From Bacteroidales bacterium (GTDB lineage: Bacteria; Bacteroidota; Bacteroidia; Bacteroidales; P3): 63,465 bases of DNA. Position 1 is the first letter of the stretch, and every line of letters begins with the position of its first letter. The stretch is from contig JAFZFU010000043.1 in the NCBI GenBank assembly GCA_017555745.1, positions 1-63,465 of the forward strand. Reading direction: 5' to 3'. The notes beneath the pieces were generated by a model. That model worked only from the letters and a program-made list of their open reading frames with translations. It was not told the DNA's origin and made no database searches. Shown piece by piece: positions 54,850 to 63,465 of this stretch. Position numbers and translations under genes: made by a program.

Positions 54850-54952
54850 AGCTTCGCAGAGTACGAGACCACGAGACCACAAGTGGCTACCGCACCACTA
54901 ATTGACTTGTTGTCCGTTGTCCATTGTCCGTTGTCCGTTGTCTGTTGTCCGT
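54850..54952. repeat. GTTGTCC-type repeat, second copy
   Basis: From 54860 short GAGACCAC units and AAGTGGCTACCGC lead into a run of TGTCCGTTGTCC/TGTCCATTGTCC units to 54952, just after the flavin-reductase stop. It belongs to the same family as 42050-42215. The rest of the 54520-54850 gap is AT-rich with nothing I can identify. Confidence 0.6.
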
Positions 54953-55522
54953 TTACTTCTTTCTCTTAGCCACCGAGAATCCAAAGGATCCTATCTTCTC
55001 GCCCAAGCCATAATATTTGCCATGCGAGTAAGCCAACGGCTCTGCGTGATTCAACTGAAATGCACCCGTAGACTTATCTATAAGTTTTTCTTCGGCATTT
55101 ACGGCCACCACTTCGGCTATAAACATATCGTGCGAGCCCAATTCTTTTACCTCTACAACCCTACACTCTATATTCAGCGGCGATTCGGCAATAAGAGGTG
55201 CTTTTACCACCTGACCTTGCTGCGGGGTAAGATGCATTTCTTTAAACTTATTGTAGTTGCGTCCCGACCTTACGCCACACCAATCGGTAGCCTTTGCCAA
55301 GGCCTCGGTAGTGATGTTTATAACAAATTCGCCTGTTTCTTTTATCAGTTTGTGCGAATGACGCTCTTTGCGTATCGACACATAACACATAGGAGGATCG
55401 GTGCATATAGTGCCCGTCCATGCCACAGTTATTATATTATAATTTTCGAGACTGTTGCCACAGCTTACCATAACGGCAGGTAAGGGATATATCATTGTCC
55501 CCGGTTTAAATGGTACTTTCAT
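54953..55522 (-). CDS. Flavin reductase-like FMN-binding protein
   Basis: A 189-residue split-barrel protein of the flavin-reductase-like family: YPLPAVMVSCGN, NIITVAWTGTICTDPPMCYVSI and ETGEFVINI are the typical blocks for FMN binding. Such enzymes reduce flavins or act as FMN-containing redox proteins. The substrate is unknown. It lies 100 bp downstream of dnaA on the same strand, beyond a terminator. Confidence 0.88.
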   Translation of the reverse strand: MKVPFKPGTMIYPLPAVMVSCGNSLENYNIITVAWTGTICTDPPMCYVSIRKERHSHKLIKETGEFVINITTEALAKATDWCGVRSGRNYNKFKEMHLTPQQGQVVKAPLIAESPLNIECRVVEVKELGSHDMFIAEVVAVNAEEKLIDKSTGAFQLNHAEPLAYSHGKYYGLGEKIGSFGFSVAKRKK

Positions 55523-55549
55523 AATTCTCCAGCATTAAGTTTTACCTCT

Positions 55550-55588
55550 AAAAAAACCTTTACCTCTATTATTACAAGAGGTAAAGGT
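55550..55588 (-). terminator. Intrinsic terminator of dnaA
   Basis: A perfect 12-bp stem (55577-55588 with 55556-55567) followed on the minus strand by seven T residues. Confidence 0.88.
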
Positions 55589-55622
55589 ACAATAACAATA
55601 TTATGAAAAAAATAAATGTATT

Positions 55623-57065
55623 TTACTGGTTAAACTTCTTTTCCAACTCTTCTACCCAAAAGCGGAATTGCTTGTCGGTTTCGGCCAAGTTCGAAACGGT
55701 TTTACAAGCATGCAATACCGTTGCATGGTCTTTGTTTCCGCATTGCAAACCTATTATAGCCAACGATGCCTTTGTCATCTTTTTGGCGAAATACATAGCC
55801 AACTGACGTGCTTGAACTATTTCGCGCTTACGAGTGTGCGATTGTATACTTTCGATAGGAAGACCAAAGTAGTCGCATATCACCTTTTGTATATAATCGA
55901 TGGTTATCTCGCGTGCAGTATTCTTCACAAATTTGTCTATCATCTGTTTAGCCAAATCGAGAGTTATCTGTTTTTTGTTCAACGACGACTGAGCCATCAA
56001 TGATATCAATGCGCCTTCCAATTCACGAACGTTGGTATTGATATTGTATGCTATATATTCTATTACTTCGTGAGGCATTTCCACACCGTCGTTGGCCAAT
56101 TTTTGGCGAAGTATAGCCATACGTGTTTCTACGTTTGGTGCTTGGATATCAGCCGACAATCCCCATTTCAAACGCGATATCAATCTCGATTCCAATCCGG
56201 CCAAGTCGGCAGGAGCCTTATCGGTGGTGATGATAATCTGTTTACCTCTTTGGTGCAAATAATTGAATATATGGAAGAACGCTTCCTGAGTGCGTGGCAC
56301 TCTGTTTTCCCAGAAGTGAATATCATCTACTATAAGCACGTCTATCATTTCGTAGAAGTGCATAAAATCGTTTACTGTTTGATTAGTAGAGGCATCACGA
56401 AACTGTTGCGAAAACTGTTCAGAGGTAACATACAACACAGTCTTATCGGGGAATTTCTCTTTGGTTTTTATACCGATAGCGTGTGCCAAGTGGGTTTTAC
56501 CCAAACCTGCATTACCATATATCAATAGAGGATTAAAGCTGGTACGGCCCGGATTTTCGGCTATAGCATATCCTGCAGAACGTGCCAAACGGTTACATTC
56601 ACCTTCCACAAAGTTTTCTAAAGTGTAATTACCATTTAGTTGCGAATGTATTCTTACCTTTTGAATACCCGGTATAGTAAAAGGATTAGGAAAATCCTTA
56701 GCATTTTCGGAATTAATATTGATTGGCATATCCTTTGGCATATTATGTACGGCTTTGTATCCTGCAGAAGGCAACACTACACTACTTCCACCTCCGATAG
56801 TACGCTCCATCAAGATAGTGTAACGCAATTGAGCAGCATTACCCAACTCACGACGTATGGTCTTTCTCAAGAGGTCGATATAATGTTCTTCCAAATATTC
56901 ATAGAAGTAATGACTAGGCACTTGGATAGTCAAAACATTATTCTCCAATTGCAATGGAACAATAGGTTTAAACCATGTATTAAACAACTGTTCGCTTTGC
57001 AATATATCTCGTATAACCTCAAGACATTTATTCCAAACTATTTTGCAATCTTTATTAGCCATCAT
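55623..57065 (-). CDS. dnaA: Chromosomal replication initiator DnaA
   Basis: A 480-residue AAA+ protein that binds and opens the replication origin. Domain I spans about 1-90 (WNKCLEVIRDILQ). A short linker follows, then domain III with Walker A GNAGLGKTH (Lys190), Walker B VLIVDDIH (Asp247/248) and the sensor/arginine-finger region ESRLISRLKWGL. Domain IV ends with the DnaA-box helix-turn-helix, including GNKDHATVLHACKTV near 447-460. Length and motifs are standard. It does not sit beside dnaN here. A single box TTATACACA lies at 57558-57566 upstream. Confidence 0.96.
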   Translation of the reverse strand: MMANKDCKIVWNKCLEVIRDILQSEQLFNTWFKPIVPLQLENNVLTIQVPSHYFYEYLEEHYIDLLRKTIRRELGNAAQLRYTILMERTIGGGSSVVLPSAGYKAVHNMPKDMPININSENAKDFPNPFTIPGIQKVRIHSQLNGNYTLENFVEGECNRLARSAGYAIAENPGRTSFNPLLIYGNAGLGKTHLAHAIGIKTKEKFPDKTVLYVTSEQFSQQFRDASTNQTVNDFMHFYEMIDVLIVDDIHFWENRVPRTQEAFFHIFNYLHQRGKQIIITTDKAPADLAGLESRLISRLKWGLSADIQAPNVETRMAILRQKLANDGVEMPHEVIEYIAYNINTNVRELEGALISLMAQSSLNKKQITLDLAKQMIDKFVKNTAREITIDYIQKVICDYFGLPIESIQSHTRKREIVQARQLAMYFAKKMTKASLAIIGLQCGNKDHATVLHACKTVSNLAETDKQFRFWVEELEKKFNQ

Positions 57066-57557
57066 TTTTATAGTAATATCTATATTTTAGTGATTTATGA
57101 TATATTTCCGTTTTCTCGTTTTCGTTTGCAAATTTATAAAGAAAAAAACAATTGAATGTTTGAAAAAAAATTTGCATAATTCATTTTTTTTCTGTAATAA
57201 AATTCCACTATTTAACATTCCTCTTATACCATTTTTCAACAACACTCTGATAAATAAACAAATAATCAAAAACACACCCAAAGCGGCGGAATATAATACT
57301 TTTTTTTCAATAAAAAAAATTTATTTCCTATTTTCTTACTTTTTCGTGCATTTTTTCTTTCAAAACAACCCACAGAATTAATAATCAAAGGCATACAAAG
57401 ATAGCGAAAGCACAATTATCTATACATCAAAACATTAGGACATCTTATTGATAATTAACAATATACAAACACTCAAAAAATCACACTCAATAGCTTAAAT
57501 ACGCTATATACCAACAATATATAAAGATAAAAAGAAGACAATTTTATGCCGTTCCAC

Positions 57558-57566
57558 TTATACACA
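57558..57566 (+). promoter_or_regulatory. Single DnaA box in the gap upstream of dnaA
   Basis: TTATACACA matches the consensus TTATNCACA. It lies in the AT-rich 57066-57832 gap between dnaA and rlmN. I found no second perfect box, so an origin is not established; it may be an autoregulatory site. No other feature is clear in this gap. Confidence 0.4.
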
Positions 57567-57832
57567 TTTTATTGTTAGAATAAAATCTAAATATTTCACA
57601 CAAACACAAAAAATCTACAGATAATTGCATTTTTTTCTTTTCGAAGGTGTATTTTTTACTCTTCTCGAGATTTTTTTCACAAATAATTGACAACATAATT
57701 TCACATCGCAATTGAGCGCTAAATTTAACAACTCGGAGGTCTCTATTATTAACGACAACTTCTAAAAATTTCACGTTCTCGCCCATTGCCACACCATCGT
57801 TGTTTTATTCCTCGGCAAAGCCATAGGCATGA

Positions 57833-57925
57833 ATAAAAAATCCTCGTGATGTAGCTATTCGTACATCACGAGGATTTTGACAAAACGTCGTGAGGGAAAT
57901 TCAACAACGTCGTGAGGGAAATTTA
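57833..57925. repeat. CGTGATG repeat with terminator hairpin, diverged copy 3
   Basis: A 15-bp hairpin (57839-57853 with 57862-57876) containing CCTCGTGATGTA is flanked by A- and T-runs and can end rlmN on the minus strand. After it come two units CGTCGTGAGGGAAATT (57895-57925). Read on the minus strand, the text CCCTCACGACGTTGTTGAATTTCC follows the same plan as the CGCGATG units at 13130-13222 and 21568-21660, but without the CCCGGG palindrome. Confidence 0.6.
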
Positions 57926-57938
57926 CAGTCGTTTTCCG

Positions 57939-58955
57939 TTATTCTTTCTTACCTGCCAACAATCCGCATGCTGCCATTATATCCTCGCCTCGCGAAGCCC
58001 TTATGGTGCATATAATACCCTCGTTTGACAGATAATCTCTAAATGCTATCATCTCATCCATATCCACACCTTCCAATGGCACACCTTCCGAAACATGGAA
58101 TCTGATAAGATTAACCCTACATTTTAAATGATGCAATAAGTTTACAAGTTTTCTGGCGTTCTCCTCACCATCATTGAAATCCTTAAATACTATATATTCG
58201 AACGACAATCTACGTTGTCCGCTCCAATCGTATTTTCTAAGCAGTCGCACTATCTCGCTATGCGGATAAGGCTTCTGCATAGGCATTATTTGTGAACGTT
58301 TGTCGCCTGTGGGTGCATGAAGACTTACAGCTAAGTGGCACTCTGTTTTTTCCATAAACTCTCTTATACCCGGTATCACCCCCACAGTAGACACAGTAAT
58401 ACGTCTCGGACTCATTGCCACACCCCATTCCGAAGTAAGCACCTGAATACTTTGAAGCACCGCATCGAAATTGTCGAAAGGCTCGCCCATTCCCATATAT
58501 ACTATATTGGTCAACGACTGACTTTCGGGTATACTGAATATCTGATTCAATATTTCGGCTGCTGTAAGATTACCCTTAAAGCCCTGCTTGCCGGTAACAC
58601 AAAACTTGCAGCCCATCTTACAACCTATCTGCGATGATATGCACAAGGTGGCACGATCTTTGTCCGGTATATAAACACTCTCGATATAATGATTCTCTCC
58701 AACCAAAAAAAGATACTTCTTTGTACCATCGACAGATGTCTGCGAATGAACAGGTTCTCTCTTTTCCAACACATATAATTCATTAAGACGCGAACGTATC
58801 TTAAGCGAAAGATTGGTCATGTCGTCGATACTCGAACAACGTTTTTTATACAACCAATCGGCCATCTGCTTGGCCGTAAACTTAGGAAACTTTTCATTTT
58901 CACAAACACGTTGTAGATCGGTCAATGTATATCCAAACAAATTATCTTTTTTCAT
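57939..58955 (-). CDS. rlmN: 23S rRNA/tRNA adenine-C2 methyltransferase RlmN
   Basis: A 338-residue radical SAM enzyme that methylates A2503 of 23S rRNA and A37 of some tRNAs. The cluster motif is C112-x3-C116-x2-C119 in QIGCKMGCKFCVTGKQGF. The N-terminal helical domain has FPKFTAKQMADWLYKK, then IVYMGMGEPFDN and SLHAP follow. The methyl-carrying Cys lies near 330 in EDIMAACGLLAG. Length is standard. It starts 26 bp downstream of the PgpH-like gene on the same strand, so they may be cotranscribed. Confidence 0.95.
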   Translation of the reverse strand: MKKDNLFGYTLTDLQRVCENEKFPKFTAKQMADWLYKKRCSSIDDMTNLSLKIRSRLNELYVLEKREPVHSQTSVDGTKKYLFLVGENHYIESVYIPDKDRATLCISSQIGCKMGCKFCVTGKQGFKGNLTAAEILNQIFSIPESQSLTNIVYMGMGEPFDNFDAVLQSIQVLTSEWGVAMSPRRITVSTVGVIPGIREFMEKTECHLAVSLHAPTGDKRSQIMPMQKPYPHSEIVRLLRKYDWSGQRRLSFEYIVFKDFNDGEENARKLVNLLHHLKCRVNLIRFHVSEGVPLEGVDMDEMIAFRDYLSNEGIICTIRASRGEDIMAACGLLAGKKE

Positions 58956-58981
58956 CAGCAGTATATATTATATATGTATTA

Positions 58982-61021
58982 CTATTTTCTTTTCGAAGCA
59001 TCCACCACAGGATAAGCAATCCTTACATGGTATATACTCAACATTTTATCTTTAAGTATACGCTTTATGGTGTCGATATCTCTAAAAGTAATGTTACAAT
59101 TAGAAAACTGATTATCGCGTATCTTGCCTTCCACTATTCTGTCTATCAAGTCGCTTATCGACTCCTTATCGTGATTCTTCAAACTTCTCACAGCCGCTTC
59201 TACCGAGTCTACAAGCATTACCACCGCCGTTTCTCTCGAATAAGGCTTCGGGCCGTTGTAGGCAAACAATGCCTCATCAACAGGTTCGCCGGGATGTTCC
59301 ATAAGATAACGATTATAGAAATAGCCCGTTTTTGTAGTACCATGGTGTGTACGTATGAAATCGATAACACTTTCGGGCAAATGATATTTCTTGGCCATCT
59401 CCACTCCGTTTCTAACGTGCGATATAATAACCGATGCACTGTCTTCACTCTCCAATTCGGCATGTGGATTGAATCCCGAAGTCTGATTTTCGGTGAAATA
59501 CAATGGTGCATACATCTTTCCGATGTCGTGATACAAGGCACCCACACGTGCCAAAAGCGAATTCCCCCCTATTTCGTTTATCATATCTTCGGCAATATTG
59601 GCCACCTGCACCGAATGCTGAAAAGTGCCGGGTGCTTTGTTAGATAAATCTCGCAAAGCCTTAGTATTGGTACTCGATATTTCGAGTAATGTAAGCACCG
59701 ACACAAAGCCGAATATCTTTTCGAACAGATAAGTGAAGGGGAACGCCATAAGCAACAACAAAGCGTTGCAGAAAAATATCACAAATCTGTCGATATGTAT
59801 ATTTTCCAATGTAGTATCCTGACTTAAAACACCGGCGACATATATAGCCGAATAGGTAAGAAATACTATCAAACTAACCACAAAGAAGTTACTTCTATGT
59901 TCGAAATTCTTCACGCTTATTATACTCATCATACCAGCTATAAGCTGATAAAAAATAAACTCGAAGCTGTTTGGCACAAACGACGCTATGATGATAATGA
60001 TAACCAAATGTATATACAACGCCACCCTCATATCGAAAAACACCCTCACCAATATCGGAGCAAGACACAAGGGTGCCAACATTACCCAATCGGGATTGAT
60101 ACGCAGCAACATAGCCACCATAAAAGACATCATAAATATAATAAACAGCACAAAGGTTACCTTTTTATTATCGGAAAGCAAAGGATGTTTGATAAGAGCC
60201 AAAAACAAAAACAATGCCGTAAAGGCTATTATTATCAACAAATACAGACCTATATTTCGGTTCATTTCGGAATAGTTGATATCAAAGCGTGTCTTTTTCT
60301 CGCTCTCCAACGACCTAAGCACATTAGCCTTTTCGGGAGTTATATACTCACCCTTCGACACTATAAGCTGCCCCATCGACACCATACCCGAAGCCGAAGA
60401 TATTTGAGACACCCTCGAATCTTCTTCCAACTTTGTTCTTATATCGTCAAAAACTATATTTGGCTGCAACAGATTATTCAACAAGAACACCCTCAACGAA
60501 TCGGAATTGCTGAAACCTACAAGTCGTTCGTCCAATAAATCGTTGATTTGAGCCCTGTTGTAGAAATCGGCATAACCACGTGTGGTACCCACATTGCCCC
60601 TAAGAAGGATTATAGTACGGTTTATATCCATTTTATCCGGCTCCTGCAAATAGCCGCGAGAATATATCTGATTTACCACACGCAAAAGTTCATTACGCTG
60701 ATAGTTGGTAAGATGCCACTCCATATTCAGCAGTTGATTTTCGACCTTGTCGCAAACTACGGAATCAAAATAAAAAAACAACAGAGCATCACTCTTTGCA
60801 GTAGCTATATCCCTATCTATCTCTTCTTGTGACTTTTGTACAGCAAAATCGAAGGGGGCATACAAATCTTCGTTATTCCAAAAACCACCGGCAACAAAAT
60901 CATAGTCCGACTTTTTTTGATTGGGGAACACCAACAATATCAAAAGCGACACTACCAACACTGCCAACACTTTGTATACCAACGAAAAATTTGTCAGCAA
61001 CCAATATAATATCTTCTTCAT
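58982..61021 (-). CDS. pgpH: 7TM HD-domain phosphodiesterase, PgpH type
   Basis: A 679-residue membrane enzyme. The N-terminal membrane helix and the extracellular 7TMR-HDED part (about 35-260, PFDFAVQKSQEEI) precede seven membrane helices (about 265-450), and the C-terminal HD domain has TFQHSVQVANIAEDM, YHDIGKMYAPLYFTENQ, ISHVRNGVEMAKKYHLP and IRTHHGTT. PgpH enzymes hydrolyse the second messenger c-di-AMP to pApA. The metal-binding His and HD residues are intact. The function in this organism is inferred from the family. Confidence 0.92.
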   Translation of the reverse strand: MKKILYWLLTNFSLVYKVLAVLVVSLLILLVFPNQKKSDYDFVAGGFWNNEDLYAPFDFAVQKSQEEIDRDIATAKSDALLFFYFDSVVCDKVENQLLNMEWHLTNYQRNELLRVVNQIYSRGYLQEPDKMDINRTIILLRGNVGTTRGYADFYNRAQINDLLDERLVGFSNSDSLRVFLLNNLLQPNIVFDDIRTKLEEDSRVSQISSASGMVSMGQLIVSKGEYITPEKANVLRSLESEKKTRFDINYSEMNRNIGLYLLIIIAFTALFLFLALIKHPLLSDNKKVTFVLFIIFMMSFMVAMLLRINPDWVMLAPLCLAPILVRVFFDMRVALYIHLVIIIIIASFVPNSFEFIFYQLIAGMMSIISVKNFEHRSNFFVVSLIVFLTYSAIYVAGVLSQDTTLENIHIDRFVIFFCNALLLLMAFPFTYLFEKIFGFVSVLTLLEISSTNTKALRDLSNKAPGTFQHSVQVANIAEDMINEIGGNSLLARVGALYHDIGKMYAPLYFTENQTSGFNPHAELESEDSASVIISHVRNGVEMAKKYHLPESVIDFIRTHHGTTKTGYFYNRYLMEHPGEPVDEALFAYNGPKPYSRETAVVMLVDSVEAAVRSLKNHDKESISDLIDRIVEGKIRDNQFSNCNITFRDIDTIKRILKDKMLSIYHVRIAYPVVDASKRK

Positions 61022-61110
61022 TATATATATAATTTGTTGAATATTGTTGAATAACGCACAATTCTATTCTTTATTGCTCACATTTGTCAAAGAAACATAC
61101 CACGAGCCTA

Positions 61111-61309
61111 TAGGCAACTTCTAAAAATTCCACGTTTCGGATAAACCAAAGAGTGTTCTTTGAAACTTTTGCGTGGTTTACATTTTTTCTTGGAATCTTT
61201 CTATTTCTTTTTCAATCGCATAGCCCGCTATGCTCAATCAAAAGAAAGTAGAAGTCTTCTCAAGAAAATTCCGTAAATCACTTGCAAAGCAATTTTTAGA
61301 AGTTGCCTA
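61111..61309. mobile_element. MITE-like element with perfect 19-bp inverted ends
   Basis: TAGGCAACTTCTAAAAATT (61111-61129) and its exact reverse complement (61291-61309) bound a 199-bp non-coding segment. Inside is a second inverted pair around the CATAGCCCGCTATG core (near 61220-61235). A target-site duplication is not clear. Single relatives of the end sequence occur near 6537 and 57757. Between pgpH and the exonuclease gene it accounts for most of the gap. Confidence 0.6.
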
Positions 61310-61368
61310 CAATAAAAAACGAAGTTCTACGTTTTAGGTCTCAACAAAAACAAAACAAGGTACAAAAG

Positions 61369-62133
61369 ATGAAAATAGCAACCTACAATGTCAACGGCAT
61401 ACGAGCAGCCATGGGCAAAGGTTTTATGGAATGGCTTACAGCCACTTCGCCCGATGTGCTATGCTTGCAAGAAACCAAAGCACAACCCGAACAAATACCG
61501 GTAATGGACTTTTCGATAGCCGGATATCACACATATATGCATTCGGCCGAAAAGAAAGGATATAGCGGAGTAGCAATACTTTGCAAACAAATACCCGACA
61601 ATGTACAGGTAGGTATGGGTATACCCGAATATGACAGAGAAGGCCGTTTTTTGCGTGCCGACTTTGGCGACTTGTCCGTTATCAGCGTATATCATCCAAG
61701 CGGCACAAGCGGCGATGAACGCCAAGACTTTAAAATGAAATGGCTCGACGACTTTCAAAATTACATCAACGACCTAAAGCGCGAACGCCCAAACCTTGTT
61801 ATATGTGGCGATTTTAATATCTGCCACGAAGCCATCGACATCCACGACCCGGTGCGCAATGCCAACAACTCGGGATTCCTACCCGAAGAAAGAGAATGGA
61901 TAGATGGTTTTATAAAGTCGGGATTCATAGACACTTTCAGATTCTTTAACCCACAACCACACAACTATACATGGTGGAGCTATAGATTTAATGCAAGAGC
62001 CAACAACAAAGGCTGGCGTATAGACTATATAATGGCCGCCGACCCACTGCGCGAACGCCTCGTAAGATCGGTAATACTGCCCGAAGCCAGACACTCCGAC
62101 CACTGTCCAATGATGACAGAAATAAACCAATAA
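61369..62133 (+). CDS. xth: Exodeoxyribonuclease III
   Basis: The ATG at 61369 starts MKIATYNVNGIRAA and gives 254 residues; the open frame back to 61303 runs into the inverted-repeat element. It is an AP endonuclease/3'-exonuclease of base-excision repair. The catalytic Glu is in CLQETKAQ, followed by YSGVAILCK, GDFNICHEAID with the Asp/Asn pair, WRIDYIMAA and the catalytic HSDHCPM. All active-site residues are present. The OmpA-like gene follows 52 bp later. Confidence 0.95.
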   Translation: MKIATYNVNGIRAAMGKGFMEWLTATSPDVLCLQETKAQPEQIPVMDFSIAGYHTYMHSAEKKGYSGVAILCKQIPDNVQVGMGIPEYDREGRFLRADFGDLSVISVYHPSGTSGDERQDFKMKWLDDFQNYINDLKRERPNLVICGDFNICHEAIDIHDPVRNANNSGFLPEEREWIDGFIKSGFIDTFRFFNPQPHNYTWWSYRFNARANNKGWRIDYIMAADPLRERLVRSVILPEARHSDHCPMMTEINQ

Positions 62134-62185
62134 CACGTCAATAGCAAATACATAATAAACAAAAACAATTAAATACCATACTACA

Positions 62186-63175
62186 ATGAAGAAGATATTA
62201 ATAGGAATAACAGTATTGTCGATAGTAATGACATCGTGTGTATCGATGGAAAAATACGCAGCATTGGAATCTAAAAACGACAGATTGAACAAACAATACT
62301 CGATAACCAAAGATGAATTGTCGGCTGCCAACAGCGAAAACAAACGCTTAATGGAACAAAACAAACAACTAAAAGGCTCGATAAGCAATGCCGAAAAGAA
62401 TATAGAACGTCTTAACGACGAACTACAACAACTATCGGCCGAATATGCCGCAGCCAAAAAGAAATACGAAGAAACAACAGCGGCATACATGGCACAACTT
62501 ACAGGCAAAAACAACGACTTGAGTTCGACACGTCTATTGCTCGAAGAGCGTGAAAAAGAACTTAACGAAAAAGAAAGCCGTTTGGAGGTGCTACAAAAAG
62601 AATACGAAGAACGTAAAGAACGCATGGACGACCTTACCCGCAAACTTGAAGAAAAAGAACAAGAACTGAAAAAAGCCCTCGAAGAAAAAGAAAGAGCCAT
62701 AAACGAAATACGCCAAAAAGTAGCCAATGCATTGGTAGGTTTCGAAAACAAAGGCTTAAAGATAGAAGTAAAAGATGGCAAAGTATATGTTTCGATGGAA
62801 GACAAATTGTTGTTTGCATCGGGCAGTTGGACAGTATCGGCCGAAGGTATGAAAGCCATAACCGAACTATCGAAAATATTGGAAGAAAACACCGATATCA
62901 ACGTAATGGTAGAAGGACATACCGACAACGTGGCCTATCGCGGCAAAAGCGAGGTAAAAGACAATTGGGACCTAAGCGTAATGCGTGCCACTGCAATAGT
63001 AAAAGCATTGCTTAAAAACTCCACAATAGAGCCCGGCCGAATAACAGCATCGGGAAGAGGTGAATATGTTCCTAAGGTAGACAACAGCACTAAAGAAAAC
63101 CGCGCCGTAAACCGCCGCACCGAAATAATACTTACACCAAAATATGTAGAACTTTTGGATATCCTTTCGAAATAA
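62186..63175 (+). CDS. OmpA-family lipoprotein with coiled coil
   Basis: A 329-residue lipoprotein (MKKILIGITVLSIVMTSC, Cys18). A Glu/Lys/Leu-rich coiled coil spans about 25-180. The C-terminal OmpA-like domain (about 190-320) has LLFASGSWTVS, VEGHTDNVAY, SVMRATAIVKALL, ITASGRGEYVP and NRRTEIIL, with the peptidoglycan-binding Asp and Arg in place. It would link the outer membrane to the wall, as Pal does; the long coiled coil separates the two. It may be cotranscribed with xth. Confidence 0.92.
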   Translation: MKKILIGITVLSIVMTSCVSMEKYAALESKNDRLNKQYSITKDELSAANSENKRLMEQNKQLKGSISNAEKNIERLNDELQQLSAEYAAAKKKYEETTAAYMAQLTGKNNDLSSTRLLLEEREKELNEKESRLEVLQKEYEERKERMDDLTRKLEEKEQELKKALEEKERAINEIRQKVANALVGFENKGLKIEVKDGKVYVSMEDKLLFASGSWTVSAEGMKAITELSKILEENTDINVMVEGHTDNVAYRGKSEVKDNWDLSVMRATAIVKALLKNSTIEPGRITASGRGEYVPKVDNSTKENRAVNRRTEIILTPKYVELLDILSK

Positions 63176-63200
63176 ATCAAACAAATAATCGTACAATAAC

Positions 63201-63234
63201 AAAAGGACACTTCGCAAATGAAGTGTCCTTTTTT
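63201..63234 (+). terminator. Intrinsic terminator of the OmpA-like gene
   Basis: AAAAGGACACTT (63201-63212) pairs with AAGTGTCCTTTT (63221-63232), followed by T residues. The last 230 bases of the window after it hold nothing I can support. Confidence 0.88.
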
Positions 63235-63465
63235 CTTATCACCGAAAATATACTGCCAAATATACTGTTTGCTTAGCATTCCACACCAATAGTCCCTCAG
63301 CATTGAATAAACGATTATAAGACGTACCTAAACATAGTCGACACAAATAGTAAGAGGAAGGTATATATTAAAAATGTTAAACAGAGTTCTTATAATTAAA
63401 CACAGAATATAGGCGTTCGAAAAATACCCCGCCCCTAAAATCATTTCAACCCACCACAAAAACAA

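Noticed and set aside
57544..57792. Minus-strand ORF of 82 codons between dnaA and rlmN
   Set aside because: No signal, family or neighbour supports it. It begins in text resembling the 19-bp ends of the 61.1 kb element and overlaps the DnaA box, so it is kept as non-coding.
57066..57938. Replication origin next to dnaA
   Set aside because: Only one perfect DnaA box was found and there is no box cluster; AT-richness alone does not define an origin.

Overview
The window looks like a chromosomal segment of an AT-rich, uncultured member of the Bacteroidales (phylum Bacteroidota). The evidence is a complete core type IX secretion (T9SS/gliding) cluster (porP-gldK-gldL-gldM-gldN-gldN), a large protein with a T9SS C-terminal sorting domain, PPi-type phosphofructokinase, a Bacteroidetes HU-related DNA-binding protein, many short lipoproteins, and repeated -7 promoter motifs of the Bacteroidetes type (TAnnTTTG). 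I saw no rRNA, tRNA, CRISPR array, intact transposase or prophage.

Layout. 1-6.1 kb is an accessory island of small minus-strand genes of unknown function. Three of them (2276-2707, 2896-3567, 5189-5683) look like divergent paralogues of one all-alpha, possibly TerB-like domain. Gene remnants lie between them, including a 5'-truncated copy of the 5691-6053 gene. 6.1-6.4 kb holds a strong candidate for a structured RNA on the minus strand, with a consensus promoter, a rod-like fold with a central bubble and a terminator; it resembles 6S RNA. 6.8-9.3 kb has an HU-like protein and tyrS. 9.4-12.7 kb is one large T9SS cargo protein. 13.3-18.9 kb carries an M28 peptidase, diacylglycerol kinase, small lipoproteins and lpdA. 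19-21.1 kb has PPi-phosphofructokinase and a SUMF1-type protein whose upstream region can form a second structured RNA. 22-31 kb carries a DUF5715-like protein, a VIT-vWA-TonB fusion, a PorE-like TPR/propeller/OmpA protein, an alpha/beta hydrolase and a CNNM/CorC-type protein. 31.5-38.7 kb is the T9SS cluster.

39.2-48.3 kb is mainly metabolic: an acetate-CoA-transferase alpha subunit beside 3-aminobutyryl-CoA ammonia lyase (lysine fermentation), dusB, cytidine deaminase, a porin, a Gate-domain transporter-like protein, glycogen branching enzyme and an M16 peptidase. 48.3-53.4 kb has a 99-bp repeat array, two large related secreted proteins and a second array of about 100-bp repeats. 53.4-63.2 kb is housekeeping: hemW, a flavin reductase, dnaA, rlmN, a PgpH-like HD phosphodiesterase, exonuclease III and an OmpA-family lipoprotein.

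The common theme is the cell envelope. The GldKLMN/PorP machine would export sorting-domain proteins such as the 1102-residue cargo, while the PorE-like and OmpA-like proteins would tie envelope complexes to peptidoglycan. The intergenic DNA is unusually rich in repeats: a duplicated CCCGGG-centred palindrome module, 22-bp, 99-bp and 100-bp tandem repeats, a GTTGTCC-type repeat family and a 199-bp MITE-like element. These repeats and the two RNA candidates are the least explained parts of the window. All calls rest on reading sequence and translations; no database search was run.
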